Below, one piece after another: positions 1 through 11,060 of a stretch of 64,000 nt of DNA. The stretch spans positions 1-64,000 of the forward strand of contig NZ_LPVV01000034.1 in the NCBI RefSeq assembly GCF_002362255.1, given 5' to 3'. Source of the DNA: Microbacterium sp. SZ1 (GTDB taxonomy: Bacteria; Actinomycetota; Actinomycetes; Actinomycetales; Microbacteriaceae). Under the pieces are notes generated by a model that worked only from the letters and a program-made list of their open reading frames with translations, was not told the origin of the DNA and did no database searches. Made by a program: the position numbers and the translations under genes. Position 1 is the stretch's first letter. Each line of letters begins with the position of its first letter.

Positions 1-33
1 GCCGCGGCATCCGACCCCCTTCTGCACCTGTGA

Positions 34-2910
34 TCAGGCGAAGGCCTCGATCGGCGGGCAGGCGCACACGAGGTTGCGGTCGCCGTAGGCCTGATCGATA
101 CGTCGCACCGGCGGCCAGTACTTGCCCGCGACGAGCGCGTGCACGGGGTAGGCGGCGTCCTCGCGGGTGTAGGCGTGCTTCCACTCCCCCGCGATGAGCG
201 ACACCGCGGTGTGCGGAGCGTTGACCAGAGGGTTGTCGTCGGCGGGCCAGCGGCCGGCGGCGACGGCATCGGCCTCCGCCTTGATCATGACCATGGCCTC
301 GACGAAGCGCTCGATCTCGTCGATGTCCTCCGACTCGGTCGGCTCGACCATGAGGGTGCCCGCGACCGGGAACGACATGGTGGGGGCGTGGAAGCCGTAG
401 TCGATGAGCCGCTTCGCGACGTCGTCGACCGTCACACCGGTCGCCTCCTTCAGCGGACGCAGGTCGAGGATGCACTCGTGCGCCACCCGCCCGTTCTCTC
501 CGCTGTAGAGCACCGGATAGTGCCCCCCGAGGCGCGCGGCGATGTAGTTCGCCGACAGGACGGCGGATGCCGTGGCGCGGCGCAGGCCGTCGGCGCCCAT
601 CATGCGGACGTACGCCCACGAGATCGGCAGGATGCCGGCGGAGCCGTATGGAGCTGCCGAGATCGGACCGCCGTCGAACACGAAGCCGCCCGCGTGCTCG
701 GCGCGCTGCGCGAGCGGGTGCGACGGGAGGAACGGCGCGAGGTGCGCCTTCGCGGCGACCGGGCCGACGCCGGGTCCGCCGCCGCCGTGCGGGATCGCGA
801 ACGTCTTGTGCAGGTTGAGATGCGAGACGTCGCCGCCCAGGTCGCCGAAGCGCGCGTAGCCGAGCAGGGCGTTGAGGTTGGCGCCGTCGACGTACACCTG
901 TCCGCCCGCGTCATGCACGGCGGAGGTGATCTCCACGACGTCCTGCTCGTACACGCCGTGCGTGGACGGGTAGGTGATCATGAGCGCGGCCAGCTCGTCG
1001 GCGTGCTGCGCGATCTTGGCGCGGAGATCCGCGAGGTCGACGTTGCCGAGCTCGTCGGTCGCGACCACGACCACCTTCATGCCTGCGAGCACCGCCGAGG
1101 CGGCGTTCGTGCCGTGGGCCGACGACGGGATCAGGCAGATCGTGCGATGCGTGTCGCCGTTGGCGTGGTGGTATCCCCGGATCGCGAGGAGTCCGGCGAG
1201 TTCTCCCTGGGACCCTGCGTTCGGCTGCAACGAGACCGCGTCGTACCCGGTGACCTCGGCCAGCCACGACTCGAGCTGCTCGATGAGGTCGAGGTAGCCC
1301 TGCACGTCGGACGCCGGGGCGAACGGGTGGATGCCTGCGAACTCCGGCCACGTGATCGCGGCCATCTCGGTGGCGGCGTTGAGCTTCATCGTGCACGAGC
1401 CGAGCGGGATCATGCCCCGGTCGAGCGCGTAGTCCCGGTCGGCCAGCGACTTCAGGTACCGCATCATGGCGGTCTCGCTGCGGTGCGCGTGGAAGACGGG
1501 ATGCGTGAGGTACTCGTCCTGGCGGAGCAGCGCCTCGGGAAGCGCCGACAGCAAGCCGGTCAGCCCGAACACCCGCTGCTGCGGACCGCCGAACACCCGC
1601 GCGACCTCATGGAGGTCGGCGGTCGTGGTGGTCTCGTCGACCGAGATCCCGACCGTGTCGGCATCCACCGGGCGGAGGAGGAGGCCCTTCTCGTGCGCCG
1701 CGGCGATGCACTCGGCTGCGGCACCGGGGACCCGCACCTGCAGGGTGTCGAAGAAGGAGTCGTGCACGATGTCGGCGCCGGCGTCGACCAGCCAGTCGCG
1801 GAGCAGCGCGGCCTTCGCCGCCGTCTCCCGGGCGATGGCGCTGAGCCCGTCCGGGCCGTGGTACACCGCGTACATCGATGCCATGACCGCGAGCAGCACC
1901 TGGGCGGTGCAGATGTTCGACGTCGCCTTCTCGCGGCGGATGTGCTGCTCGCGTGTCTGGAGCGACAGGCGGTACGCAGGGCGTCCGTCGGCGTCCACCG
2001 ACACACCGACGAGGCGTCCGGGGAGCTGACGCTCTAGTCCTGCACGCACGGCCATGTACCCGGCGTGCGGACCGCCGAAGCCCATCGGCACACCGAAGCG
2101 CTGCGTCGTTCCGACGGCGACGTCGGCGCCCATGCTCCCGGGCGAGGCGATGAGGGTCAGAGCGAGCAGGTCGGCCGCGACGACCGCGAGTCCGCCTGCG
2201 AGGTGCGCGGCGTCGATCACGGCGCTCGGATCCCACACACGACCGGAGGCGCCGGGGTACTGCACGAACACTCCGAACAGCTCGGCGGGCAGCTCCTCTC
2301 CCGCGGCGAGGTCGACCGTGACGAGCTCGATGCCCACGGCCTCCGCCCGGGCGGCGAGCAGCGCCGTCGTCTGCGGAAACGCGTCGGCGTCCACGGCGAA
2401 CACGTTCGACGTGGTCTTCGAGGCGCGGCGAGCGAGCAGCATCCCCTCGACCACGGCCGTCGATTCATCGAGCATCGACGCGTTCGCGGTGGTGAGACCC
2501 GTCAGCTCGGAGACCATGGTCTGGAAGTTGATGAGCGCCTCGAGGCGGCCCTGCGAGATCTCCGGCTGGTACGGCGTGTAGGCGGTGTACCAGGACGGGT
2601 TCTCGAGGACGTTCCGCTGGATGACGCTGGGCGTGATCGTGCCGTAGTAGCCGAGGCCGATCATCGGTCGGTTCACGGCGTTGCGGCGGGCGAGCGAACG
2701 GAGCTCGGCCAGCGCCTCCGTCTCGCTCGCTGCGGGCGGGATGACGCTGTCCTCGCGCTCGGGGGTGAAGATCGAGGCCGGCACGGCCTCGCGCATCAGC
2801 GCCTCGATCGAGCTCTGGTCGGCGGACTCGGCGGAGAGACCGAGCGCCTCGAGCATCCGGCTCTGGGCGGACGGGGTGAGTCCGATATGACGATCGGCGA
2901 AGGAGACCAC
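34..2910 (-). CDS. gcvP: Glycine dehydrogenase (decarboxylating), P protein
   Basis: PLP enzyme that decarboxylates glycine and passes the aminomethyl group to lipoyl-GcvH, in the cytoplasmic glycine cleavage system. At 958 aa it is the full-length single-chain (homodimeric) form. The PLP lysine sits in the [15 protein letters not shown] motif at about K702, and the N-terminal half carries the catalytically silent PLP-like domain (start [10 protein letters not shown]). The start is GTG, 7 nt after the gcvH stop, so it is the last gene of gcvT-gcvH-gcvP and is probably controlled by the glycine riboswitch at 4469-4632. Bases 6-12 just downstream read ggcatcc, like the right arm of terminators elsewhere in the window; the left arm would lie outside. 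Confidence 0.98.
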   Translation of the reverse strand: MVSFADRHIGLTPSAQSRMLEALGLSAESADQSSIEALMREAVPASIFTPEREDSVIPPAASETEALAELRSLARRNAVNRPMIGLGYYGTITPSVIQRNVLENPSWYTAYTPYQPEISQGRLEALINFQTMVSELTGLTTANASMLDESTAVVEGMLLARRASKTTSNVFAVDADAFPQTTALLAARAEAVGIELVTVDLAAGEELPAELFGVFVQYPGASGRVWDPSAVIDAAHLAGGLAVVAADLLALTLIASPGSMGADVAVGTTQRFGVPMGFGGPHAGYMAVRAGLERQLPGRLVGVSVDADGRPAYRLSLQTREQHIRREKATSNICTAQVLLAVMASMYAVYHGPDGLSAIARETAAKAALLRDWLVDAGADIVHDSFFDTLQVRVPGAAAECIAAAHEKGLLLRPVDADTVGISVDETTTTADLHEVARVFGGPQQRVFGLTGLLSALPEALLRQDEYLTHPVFHAHRSETAMMRYLKSLADRDYALDRGMIPLGSCTMKLNAATEMAAITWPEFAGIHPFAPASDVQGYLDLIEQLESWLAEVTGYDAVSLQPNAGSQGELAGLLAIRGYHHANGDTHRTICLIPSSAHGTNAASAVLAGMKVVVVATDELGNVDLADLRAKIAQHADELAALMITYPSTHGVYEQDVVEITSAVHDAGGQVYVDGANLNALLGYARFGDLGGDVSHLNLHKTFAIPHGGGGPGVGPVAAKAHLAPFLPSHPLAQRAEHAGGFVFDGGPISAAPYGSAGILPISWAYVRMMGADGLRRATASAVLSANYIAARLGGHYPVLYSGENGRVAHECILDLRPLKEATGVTVDDVAKRLIDYGFHAPTMSFPVAGTLMVEPTESEDIDEIERFVEAMVMIKAEADAVAAGRWPADDNPLVNAPHTAVSLIAGEWKHAYTREDAAYPVHALVAGKYWPPVRRIDQAYGDRNLVCACPPIEAFA

Positions 2911-2917
2911 GACGCGA

Positions 2918-3295
2918 TCAGCCCTCCGTGTGCGCGACGTATGCGTCGCGGTCGAGGAGTCCGTCGAGCGCGTCGTCCGCGACCTCGACCTTGATGAGCC
3001 ACGCGTCCTCGAACGGCGAGGAGTTCAGCAGCGCCGGGTCGTCGACGACGGCTTGGTTGATCTCGGTCACCGTGCCCGCGACGGGCGCGTAGAGCTCGGA
3101 GACCGACTTGGTCGACTCGGCCTCGCCGAACACGTCGCCGCGGGAGACGGCCGTGCCGACGGCGGGCAGCTCCACGAAGACGATGTCGCCGAGGGCGTCA
3201 GCCGCGAAGTCGGTGATGCCGACGGTCGCCACGGCGCCGTCGACCGAGACCCATTCGTGCTCTTCGCTGTACTTGAGAGTGGTCAGGTCGGTCAT
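2918..3295 (-). CDS. gcvH: Glycine cleavage system H protein
   Basis: Lipoyl carrier that shuttles the aminomethyl intermediate between GcvP, GcvT and lipoamide dehydrogenase. At 125 aa it has the normal family length. The lipoylated lysine lies in the motif [15 protein letters not shown] at about K63. The ATG overlaps the gcvT stop by 4 nt (ATGA), so the two are translationally coupled, and gcvP follows 7 nt later. No lipoate ligase or lipoamide dehydrogenase gene is present in the window, so these partners must be elsewhere. Confidence 0.98.
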   Translation of the reverse strand: MTDLTTLKYSEEHEWVSVDGAVATVGITDFAADALGDIVFVELPAVGTAVSRGDVFGEAESTKSVSELYAPVAGTVTEINQAVVDDPALLNSSPFEDAWLIKVEVADDALDGLLDRDAYVAHTEG

Positions 3296-4398
3296 TTCGT
3301 CCTCCGATAGAAAGGCAGAGCGGTCACGGTCGCGGGAATGCGGGTTCCCCGCACGTCAAGGAATACTGCGGATCCCTCCGCAGCGGAAGAAGGGTCGACG
3401 TACGCCATCGCGATGGGATGGCCGAGCGTCGGGCTCAGCGCGCCGCTCGTGATCTCGCCGATCGGCGTGCCGTCCTCGGTCACGACCGCGTAGCCGGCAC
3501 GGCCGGCGCGCTTGCCCTCGGCCGCGAGGCCCACCAGGACGCGGGCATCGGGTGCCGGGTCGACGGCATCCTTCCCGACGAAGCTCTCCTTCGCCGAGAC
3601 GACGACCCGGCCCAGACCGGCCTGGGCCGGCTTGGTGTCGAGGGTCAGCTCGTGGCCGTAGAGCGGCATGCCCGCCTCGAGGCGGAGCGTGTCACGGGCG
3701 GCGAGTCCTGCCGGTACCAGTCCGTGCGGCTCTCCGGCGGCGACCACGGCGTCCCACAGCGCGCCGGCGAGCGCCGCGGGGACGAGGAGCTCGAAGCCGT
3801 CCTCGCCGGTGTAGCCGGTGCGGGCGAGCAGCAGCGGCTGACCGCCGAACGTCGCGGTCGCCCACGCGTAGTAGCGCTGCTCGGGCCACGGGATGCTGAC
3901 GTCGACGATGCCCTGGGTCTCGGCGAGGATCGCCTCGGCGTTCGGACCCTGCACCGCGATGAGCGCGTAGTCGTCGGAGACGTCGGTCACTTCGACCGTG
4001 AAGCCGTCGGTGCGCGCGGACAGCGCATCGCGCACGGCATCCCGGTTTCCGGCGTTCGAGATGACGAGGTAGTCGTCATCGGCCAGGCGGTAGACGATCA
4101 CGTCGTCGATGATGCCGCCGGTCTCGGCGAGCAGCAGGGAGTACTTCGCCTTGCCGACCGCGAGCGCGGACAGCCGCCCGGCAAGGGTGTAGTCGAGGTA
4201 GGCGTCCGCCTCGGCGCCGCGCACCGTGAACTCGGCCATGTGCGAGATGTCGAAGATCCCCGCGGCCCGGCGCACCGCGTGGTGCTCGGCGAGGTCCGAC
4301 GTGTAGCGGACCGGCATCTGCCAGCCGCCGAAGTCGGTGAAGGAGGCGCCGAGAAGCTCGTGGCGGTCTCGCAGCGGTGTGTAGCGGGGGTCGGACAT
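3292..4398 (-). CDS. gcvT: Glycine cleavage system T protein (aminomethyltransferase)
   Basis: Transfers the one-carbon unit from aminomethyl-lipoyl-GcvH to tetrahydrofolate, releasing ammonia. The 368-aa protein has the GcvT folate-binding fold. The N-terminus contains [15 protein letters not shown], and the acidic folate-site motif [11 protein letters not shown] lies in the first third. The C-terminal beta-barrel ends in ALPFYRR, typical of the family. It is the first gene of the gcvTHP operon, directly behind a tandem glycine riboswitch, so expression most likely rises with glycine. Confidence 0.98.
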   Translation of the reverse strand: MSDPRYTPLRDRHELLGASFTDFGGWQMPVRYTSDLAEHHAVRRAAGIFDISHMAEFTVRGAEADAYLDYTLAGRLSALAVGKAKYSLLLAETGGIIDDVIVYRLADDDYLVISNAGNRDAVRDALSARTDGFTVEVTDVSDDYALIAVQGPNAEAILAETQGIVDVSIPWPEQRYYAWATATFGGQPLLLARTGYTGEDGFELLVPAALAGALWDAVVAAGEPHGLVPAGLAARDTLRLEAGMPLYGHELTLDTKPAQAGLGRVVVSAKESFVGKDAVDPAPDARVLVGLAAEGKRAGRAGYAVVTEDGTPIGEITSGALSPTLGHPIAMAYVDPSSAAEGSAVFLDVRGTRIPATVTALPFYRRTK

Positions 4399-4468
4399 GG
4401 AGTTCTCCCGGGCTGGGTCGGGCGGAACGGCGGCGACGTCGTTCCTCGGAACTCCCCCTCTGTCATGG

Positions 4469-4632
4469 GCCTGAGAGTTTCACCCCTGAGGGGCTTTCAC
4501 CGTCGGCGGACGTGGGGCTCTGCGCTTCACGTCTCTTTTCAGAGTGGCCGGGACCCCGCGGTACGCGTACCTGAGAGATTGGCGGGGAGGCTTGCTCCTT
4601 CGGTGCCCGGCTGCGTTCGCCGGGGCTCTCCC
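4469..4632 (-). promoter_or_regulatory. Tandem glycine riboswitch
   Basis: Read on the minus strand, this leader carries two copies of the glycine aptamer hallmarks. The first has GGGAGAGCC, then CCGAAGGAGCAA, then AATCTCTCAGG. The second has ACTCTGAAAAGAG, then GACGGTGAAAGC, then AAACTCTCAGG. This is the known tandem gcvT-type aptamer arrangement, and it ends about 70 nt before the gcvT start. Glycine binding normally turns the cleavage operon on. The remainder of the 301-nt gap between gcvT and the ABC ATPase gene (4399-4699) shows no gene. Confidence 0.93.
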
Positions 4633-4699
4633 GCGTGGCCCGTTCGGCCTGTGTTCGATTGTGGTCCCAGTGTAGCGGGTGCCCCCGCGCCGAACGCCC

Positions 4700-5532
4700 C
4701 TAGAGCCCGGCGAGCTCGGCCCGCACCTCGTCGCGGAGGCGACCCAGGTTCTCGGGCTCGGGCGCAGCGCCGAGCAGCGTCCTGGTGTACTCATGCTGCG
4801 GGTGCAGGATGACGTCGTCGGCCGGCCCTCGCTCGACCACGTCGCCCTTGTAGAGCACCATGATCTCGTCGCTGAAGTGGCGCGCCGTGGCGAGGTCGTG
4901 CGTGATGTACAGCACTCCCAGGTCGTCTTCGCGCTGCAGGTCGGCGAGGAGGTTGAGCACCCCGAGCCGGATCGACACGTCGAGCATCGACACGGGCTCG
5001 TCCGCGACGATGAACCTCGCTCCCGGTGCGAGGGCGCGCGCGATCGCGACGCGCTGCCGCTGTCCGCCCGACAGCTCGTGCGGCCGCCGTTCGGCGAAGC
5101 TCTCCGCCGGCGTCAGACGCACACGCTCCAGCAGCTCGAGAGCGCGCTCGCGCACCTCTGTGCGCGACAGCTGCGGGTGATGCAGCCGGATCGGCCGCTC
5201 CAGGTGGTGGAAGATCGTGTGGTACGGGTTCAGCGACGCGAACGGGTCCTGGAACACCATCTGCACCTGCGAGCGGTAGCCCTCCACCGCGCGACCGCTC
5301 GCGCCGGTCTCCTTCCCGTCGAGCAGGATCTGCCCGCTCGTCGGGGTCTCGAGCTTCATCAGCATCCGAGCGATCGTCGACTTGCCCGATCCCGACTCCC
5401 CGACGAGCGCGATCGTCTTTCCCGCCTCGATCGTGAACGAGACGTCCTTGACGGCGTGCAGCGTCGAGGTCTTGAATCCGGATCGCAGGTGGAAGTCCTT
5501 GACGAGGTTCCTCGCCTCGAGGGTGGGGGCGC

Positions 5533-5536
<4 letters not shown>
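4700..5536 (-). CDS. Oligopeptide-type ABC transporter, ATP-binding protein (DppF/OppF-like)
   Basis: One of two paired ATPases of a peptide-type importer. In 278 aa it carries Walker A GESGSGKS (46-53), a Q-loop in VFQDPFASLNP, the signature LSGGQ (155-159), Walker B FIVADE (175-180) and an H-loop in YITHDLA. It is slightly shorter than classical OppF but all nucleotide-site motifs are intact. Its start overlaps the stop of the other ATPase gene by 4 nt. It is last in the order binding protein, permease, permease, ATPase, ATPase. The substrate (peptide, nickel or sugar-peptide) cannot be fixed from sequence. Confidence 0.95.
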
Positions 5537-6392
<856 letters not shown>

Positions 6393-6396
<4 letters not shown>

Positions 6397-7376
6397 GCGG
6401 CCACTCCCTTCGTCTTGGCGGCCTTGCGCACGCGGCGCGCGGCGTCGGGCGCGTTGCGCAGCTTGGGGTTGATGACCTCGTCGATCGCGAAGTTGATGAG
6501 GGCGAGACCCGCGCCGAGCACCGCGATCATCACGCCCGGCGGCACGAACCACCACCAGGCGCCACGGCCGAGCGCCTGGCCGGACTGGGCGTCGTTGAGG
6601 ATGCTGCCCCACGTGATCGAGGAGTTCGGGCCGAGACCGAGGTACGACAGACCCGCCTCCCCGAGGATCGCGAAGATGATCGCGAAGAGGAACTGCGCGG
6701 TGAGCAGCGGAAGCAGGTTGGGCATGATCTCGACGAGGATGACGCGGAACGAGCGCTCCCCTGCGACCTTCGATGCATAGACGTAGTCGCGCGTGCGCAG
6801 CGAGCGGGTCTGCAGCCGCAGCACGTACGCGGCTCCGGCCCACGAGGTGATGCCGAGCACGAACGCCACGAGCTGCCAGCTGCGCTGCGGCACGAAGGAC
6901 GCGATCACCATCACGAGCGGAAGCCCGGGGATGACGATCATCACGTTGGTCAGCAGTGCGAGGGCGTCCTCGCGCCAGCCGCCGAGGTAACCGGCCAGCA
7001 CGCCGAAGACCAGCGACAGGACGATCGCGATGCCGCCGGCCACGACGCCGACGAGCAGCGATCCCTGCGCGCCGATCGCGAGCTGCGCGAGCATGTCGTT
7101 GCCGAGCTTGGTCGTGCCGAGCCAGTGCTCGGCGGACGGCGGCTGGAGGGCGGCGTTGTCGGTGCTGCGCGGGTTCTGCGTGAAGAACGGGGCGATGATC
7201 GCGAAGAGCACGATCGACAGCACGAGCACGAGGCCGACGACGAACTTCGCCGAACCGGTCGGCAGCAGGCCACGCCCCTTCTTCGGCTTCTGCGTCGCGA
7301 GCGTGACGGTGGTGGCCGGCTCCGCGGCCGGCTGCTCTTTGACGATCTGCATCGGGGTGAGCTTGGTGTCAGACAT
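6393..7376 (-). CDS. Peptide-type ABC transporter permease (DppC/OppC-like)
   Basis: Inner-membrane permease of 327 aa. It has a long N-terminal cytoplasmic arm (about 35 residues), a first membrane span (about 38-60), the OppC_N region containing HWLGTTKLGNDML, and then five further hydrophobic spans. The cytoplasmic coupling loop has the family pattern ASKVAGERSFRVILVEIMPN. It overlaps the upstream permease gene by 8 nt and the downstream ATPase gene by 4 nt. It should pair with the product of 7369-8364 to form the channel. Confidence 0.95.
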
Positions 7377-8364
7377 TCTGGCGCGCCCTCGGGTCGATGA
7401 ATCCGTAGATCAGGTCCATGAAGAAGTTGGCGGCGAGCACCGTGATCGTGATGACGAGGAACAGCCCCTGCATGAGGGCGTAGTCGTTGTTCGTCACGGC
7501 CTGGAACATGAGCTTGCCGATGCCGGGGTAGGTGAACACCTGCTCCATGACGATCGAACCGGCGACGACGAAGCCGAGGGTGATCGAGAAGCCGGCGATC
7601 GACGGGATGGCGGCGTTGCGCGCGGCGTACGTCGTCATGATGCGTCGCGGACGCAGGCCCTTGGCCTCGGCCGTGAGGACGTAGTCCTCCGACATCGTCT
7701 GCACCATCATGTTGCGCATGCCGAACAGCCATCCCCCGACGGAGCTGACCACGATGGTGAGCGCGGGGAGGATCGCGTGCGACAGCGCGTTCGAGAAGAA
7801 CGCCCACGTCGGCTCGGGGCCGTCGGGGAAGTCGAACACGTCGTAGCCGCCGAAGATCGGGAACCATCCCAGGCCCACGGCGAAGACGGCGACGAGGATG
7901 AGCGCCATCCAGAAGTACGGGATCGACTGCAGCACGGTCGTCGCGGGGATGATGTGGTCGACCCAGGTGCCGCGCTTCCATCCGGCCCAGGCGCCGAGCA
8001 CGACGCCGAGGATGAAGGAGATGACGGTCGCGGTGCCGACGAGGATGAGCGTCCACGGCAGTGCCTGGCCGATCAGCTCGGTCACCGGTGTCGGGAACTT
8101 GGTGACGGAGATCCCGAGGTCGCCCTGGAACATCCGCCCCCAGTAGGAGAGGTACTGCTCCCACAGGGAGGAGTCGTCGCCGCCGAGGAGCAGCTTGATG
8201 TTGCGGATGGTGGTTTCGGAGACCTCTCCGCCCGCGCGCTGCATCTTGGCGATCATGATGTCGGCCGGATTGCCCGGCATCATGCGGGGAAGCAGGAAGT
8301 TGATGGAGATGGCGGCCCACAGCGTGAACGCGTAGAACCCTATTCGTCGTGCGTAGAACTTCAT
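7369..8364 (-). CDS. Peptide-type ABC transporter permease (DppB/OppB-like)
   Basis: First permease of the importer, 331 aa. The N-terminal span contains the family motif NFLLPRMMPGNP, and the following periplasmic loop is typical of DppB. About five further membrane spans follow. The coupling motif is TAEAKGLRPRRIMTTYAARNA, followed by AGSIVMEQVF and the end YGFIDPR. It lies 40 nt downstream of the binding-protein gene and 8 nt overlapping the next permease gene, so it belongs to one importer operon. Confidence 0.95.
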   Translation of the reverse strand: MKFYARRIGFYAFTLWAAISINFLLPRMMPGNPADIMIAKMQRAGGEVSETTIRNIKLLLGGDDSSLWEQYLSYWGRMFQGDLGISVTKFPTPVTELIGQALPWTLILVGTATVISFILGVVLGAWAGWKRGTWVDHIIPATTVLQSIPYFWMALILVAVFAVGLGWFPIFGGYDVFDFPDGPEPTWAFFSNALSHAILPALTIVVSSVGGWLFGMRNMMVQTMSEDYVLTAEAKGLRPRRIMTTYAARNAAIPSIAGFSITLGFVVAGSIVMEQVFTYPGIGKLMFQAVTNNDYALMQGLFLVITITVLAANFFMDLIYGFIDPRARQNV

Positions 8365-8404
8365 GACGGTCTTCTTCGACTCCCTGCTTCCCCGGTGACG
8401 CGGA

Positions 8405-10096
8405 CTACTCGGCGGGCTGGAGGTGCGTCAGCACGTAGCCGGCCGCGATCGAGCCCCAGGACGGCGGGAAGGCGTAGAGGTCGTCCTCCGTCGGCCAGCC
8501 CGTGTAGTCCTTCGTGTTGTAGAAGGTCTGGGTCGCGTTGATCACCAGCGGGATGTACGGGAGGTCGCGCACGATCTCGGTCTGGATGGTCGCGTACAGC
8601 TCCTTCTTCGTCGCCTCGTCGTTCGTGCTGATGGCGGACTGCACGGCCTGGTCGACGACCGGGTTGTTGTACCGGCTGAAGTTCCAGCGACCGGTCGGGA
8701 CCTCTTCACCCACCGGACCGGTGGAGCCGACGGTCGTGCCGCCGAACCAGTCGCGGTAGATCTGGAACGGGTCAGCGACCGACGTGCCGATCATGCCGCC
8801 GACGATGAGCTGGAAGTCGCCGCTCTGACGGGAGTCGGAGAACTCCTGCCACTGCACGGTGGAGGCGTTGATCTTGATGCCCGCGGCCTCGGCCTGCTCG
8901 GCGATCAGCTTCGCGGCGTCGTTGTAGTCGGTCCAGCCATCGACCGAGGTCAGCGTGAGCTCGACCTTCTGGCCGTCCTTCTCGTAGATGCCGTCCGAGC
9001 CCTTGGTGTAGCCGGCGGCTTCGAGGATCGACCCCGCCTCGGCGGCATCCGGCTCCTGCGGGCTGACCTCGTTCGCGGAGTCGGCGACCCACTTCTCGTC
9101 ACGCGGAAGCAGCGCGTACGTGGGCGAGATGTCGCCGGTCAGGCCGACGAACGCCTTGTCCTTGATGGTGCCGCGGTCGATCGCGGCGTTCAGCGCCTGA
9201 CGCACGGCGACATCGGTCTGCGGACCGGAGCAGCCGAGCTCCGCGTTGGAGCAGGTGTAGAGGACGGTCGGGTCCTGCGGGGTGTTGATCCACGAGATCG
9301 CGCCGTTCGCGGTGACGTCGTCGGGGTTCGGGATGAACATGCCGGTCCAGTCCAGCTTGCCGGCGGCGAGGAGGTCCTGCGCGGTCTGGTTGTTGTCGAC
9401 AGCGATGTACTGCACCTTCTTGACGCCGAGGTCGTCGGCGCCGCGGAAGTTCTCGTTCGCGACGAGGGTGTAGGACTCGCTCGTGGTCTTGTCGACGACG
9501 TAGGGGCCGGAGCCGACCGGCTCCTCGTTGGCGAAGTTCGCGTAGTCGTCGACATCCGCCCAGATGTGCTCGGGGAGGATGTACGTCGAGCCGAGACGCT
9601 GGAACTCGGTCGTGAACTGCGCGGTCGAGTACGTGAGCACGACGGTCGTGTCGTCGGTCGCCTCGGCAGAGACGAGGCCGTTGCCCTCGGGGTTGTTCGC
9701 CTCGTAGTTGAACGAGAACGCGACATCGGCCGCGGTGAGCGGCTCTCCGTCGCTCCACTTCAGGTCGGGCTTGATGGTGATCGTGATCACCGTGCCGTCC
9801 TCGTTGTACTCGTACGTGTCGCCGATCATGCCCTCGGGCTCGGAGTCGGCAGTCTTGTTGAAGAAGAACAGCGGCTCGTAGATGGGGCCGAGCGCACCGT
9901 GGAGCACGGTGGGCGCGAAGGGGTTGTAGTTCGCCGTGATCGGGGTCTGGCTTCCGGCCCAGACGCGGAGCGCGCGGTCGCCGTCGGCGCCACTCCCGTC
10001 GTTGCCACCCGCGCCACAGGCCGTCAGGCCCAGGGCGAGGACGGAAGCCCCCGCCACGGCGGTGAGCGCGATCTTGCGCTTTCCGGTACGGATCAT
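8405..10096 (-). CDS. Peptide-type ABC transporter substrate-binding lipoprotein (family 5)
   Basis: Extracytoplasmic binding protein of 563 aa. I start it at the ATG preceded by GAGAGGAAA, because the protein then begins with a clear lipoprotein signal (basic MIRTGKRK, hydrophobic core, lipobox LTAC with C27). The mature part has family 5 features: MIGDTYEYNEDGT, then the conserved segment KWSDGEPLTAADVAFSF, and a long two-domain body ending GSIAAGYVLTHLQPAE. It is the first gene of the importer operon. A perfect inverted repeat lies about 90 bp upstream (10186-10216). Confidence 0.95.
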   Translation of the reverse strand: MIRTGKRKIALTAVAGASVLALGLTACGAGGNDGSGADGDRALRVWAGSQTPITANYNPFAPTVLHGALGPIYEPLFFFNKTADSEPEGMIGDTYEYNEDGTVITITIKPDLKWSDGEPLTAADVAFSFNYEANNPEGNGLVSAEATDDTTVVLTYSTAQFTTEFQRLGSTYILPEHIWADVDDYANFANEEPVGSGPYVVDKTTSESYTLVANENFRGADDLGVKKVQYIAVDNNQTAQDLLAAGKLDWTGMFIPNPDDVTANGAISWINTPQDPTVLYTCSNAELGCSGPQTDVAVRQALNAAIDRGTIKDKAFVGLTGDISPTYALLPRDEKWVADSANEVSPQEPDAAEAGSILEAAGYTKGSDGIYEKDGQKVELTLTSVDGWTDYNDAAKLIAEQAEAAGIKINASTVQWQEFSDSRQSGDFQLIVGGMIGTSVADPFQIYRDWFGGTTVGSTGPVGEEVPTGRWNFSRYNNPVVDQAVQSAISTNDEATKKELYATIQTEIVRDLPYIPLVINATQTFYNTKDYTGWPTEDDLYAFPPSWGSIAAGYVLTHLQPAE

Positions 10097-10185
10097 TCTG
10101 TCGTTTCCTCTCGGTGCTGCACTGCAGGAGGGATTCTCCGGATGGAGACGGACCCCTGGGCGGGGCTCGGGCAAACCCCGGAAGG

Positions 10186-10216
10186 GGGTTTGTTAGGACA
10201 GTAACCTAACAAACCC
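10186..10216. promoter_or_regulatory. Perfect 12-bp inverted repeat, candidate operator of the ABC importer operon
   Basis: GGGTTTGTTAGG (10186-10197) and CCTAACAAACCC (10205-10216) are exact reverse complements around the 7-nt spacer acagtaa. It sits about 90 bp upstream of the binding-protein start and about 120 bp upstream of the divergent nrtR. No U-tract follows on either strand, so an operator is more likely than a terminator. The TTAGG...CCTAA flanks recall DtxR-type boxes, but the spacer is 2 nt shorter than in that consensus, so I do not assign a regulator. Confidence 0.55.
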
Positions 10217-10290
10217 GCCCACCCTCGACAAGGGCTCTGAACGCTCCTGCATAACGTTTCGGACTCGACCGACGGATGCCGTCACACAGC

Positions 10291-10319
10291 TGCACTAAGG
10301 GTCGCGATGACACTAAGAT
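10291..10319 (+). promoter_or_regulatory. Candidate nrtR promoter with CACTAAG direct repeats
   Basis: TGCACT (10291-10296) and TAAGAT (10314-10319) are 17 bp apart and could be the -35 and -10 elements of the NAD operon. CACTAAG occurs twice (10293-10299 and 10311-10317), once overlapping each element. That placement suits autoregulation by NrtR, but I cannot match it to a known NrtR operator. The SD AGGAGG (10327-10332) and the GTG start (10338) follow. Confidence 0.35.
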
Positions 10320-10337
10320 CGAACGCAGGAGGTTAAG

Positions 10338-11060
10338 GTGCGCAAGACTCAAAGTACTGGGATCGATGTCGCCGTGTCGACCGTGATCCTCACGCTGCGG
10401 CGTGCCGAGAGCGGCGAACCCGTGCTCGCCCTGCCCCTCGTGCGTCGCACCCGCGCTCCCTTCGACGGCGAGTGGGCACTGCCCGGCGGATGGCTCACCG
10501 CGGCCGAGTCGCCCGTCGACGCCGCAGCGCGCACCCTGGCCGAGACCACCGGCCTCACCCCGAGCTACCTCGAGCAGCTTTACGCGTTCGGAGCCGTCGA
10601 CCGCTCCCCCACCCGGGTCGTGTCCATCGTGTACTGGGCGCTGCTCCGGCAGGACGACGTCGACGCGCAGAGCGCCGCGCACCGTGCATCCGGTCTCGCG
10701 CCGGAGAACGTGCGCTGGTTCGATCTCTCCGAGCGCCCGGCACTCGCCTTCGACCACGACAAGATCGTCGACTATGCACTGTGGCGCCTCCGCAACAAGG
10801 TCGGCTACAGCCGCGTCGCACAGGGGTTCCTCCCCGCCGAGTTCACCCTTTCCGATCTCCGCGAGGCGTATCAGTCGATCCTCGGTCGCCAGCTGGACCC
10901 GGCGAACTTCCGCCGTCAGGTCGAGTCGACGGGGAATCTGATCCCCACCGACCGCTTCCGCACCGGAAGCCACCGCCCCGCCCGCCTCTACCGATACGAC
11001 ACCGATGTGGAGCTGGCCGACCACGGCCCGCTCGGACCCGAGGAAACGAGCATCCGATGA
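10338..11060 (+). CDS. nrtR: NrtR-type Nudix-related transcriptional regulator of NAD synthesis
   Basis: 240-aa protein with an N-terminal Nudix fold and a C-terminal winged helix (about residues 160-235). It starts at GTG behind AGGAGG. The Nudix box is degenerate: from G in PGGWLTAAES the spacing is right, but the REUXEE core reads RTLAET, so at least one metal-binding Glu is lost. This matches NrtR repressors, which bind ADP-ribose or NAD-related ligands instead of hydrolysing them. It overlaps nadA by ATGA and heads nadA-nadB-nadC, which strongly supports a role as their regulator. An active ADP-ribose hydrolase is the less likely alternative. Confidence 0.9.
   Translation: MRKTQSTGIDVAVSTVILTLRRAESGEPVLALPLVRRTRAPFDGEWALPGGWLTAAESPVDAAARTLAETTGLTPSYLEQLYAFGAVDRSPTRVVSIVYWALLRQDDVDAQSAAHRASGLAPENVRWFDLSERPALAFDHDKIVDYALWRLRNKVGYSRVAQGFLPAEFTLSDLREAYQSILGRQLDPANFRRQVESTGNLIPTDRFRTGSHRPARLYRYDTDVELADHGPLGPEETSIR

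Noticed and set aside
139-2037. Long plus-strand frame of 632 aa opposite gcvP, and similar long opposite-strand frames elsewhere
   Set aside because: In GC-rich DNA with strong third-position bias, the antisense frame of a real gene stays open. The protein is Arg/Gly/Val-rich with no domain, while gcvP is certain.
10206-11024. 272-aa minus-strand frame opposite nrtR
   Set aside because: It mirrors nrtR, has low-complexity composition and lacks a ribosome-binding site; nrtR has a Nudix domain, AGGAGG and operon context.
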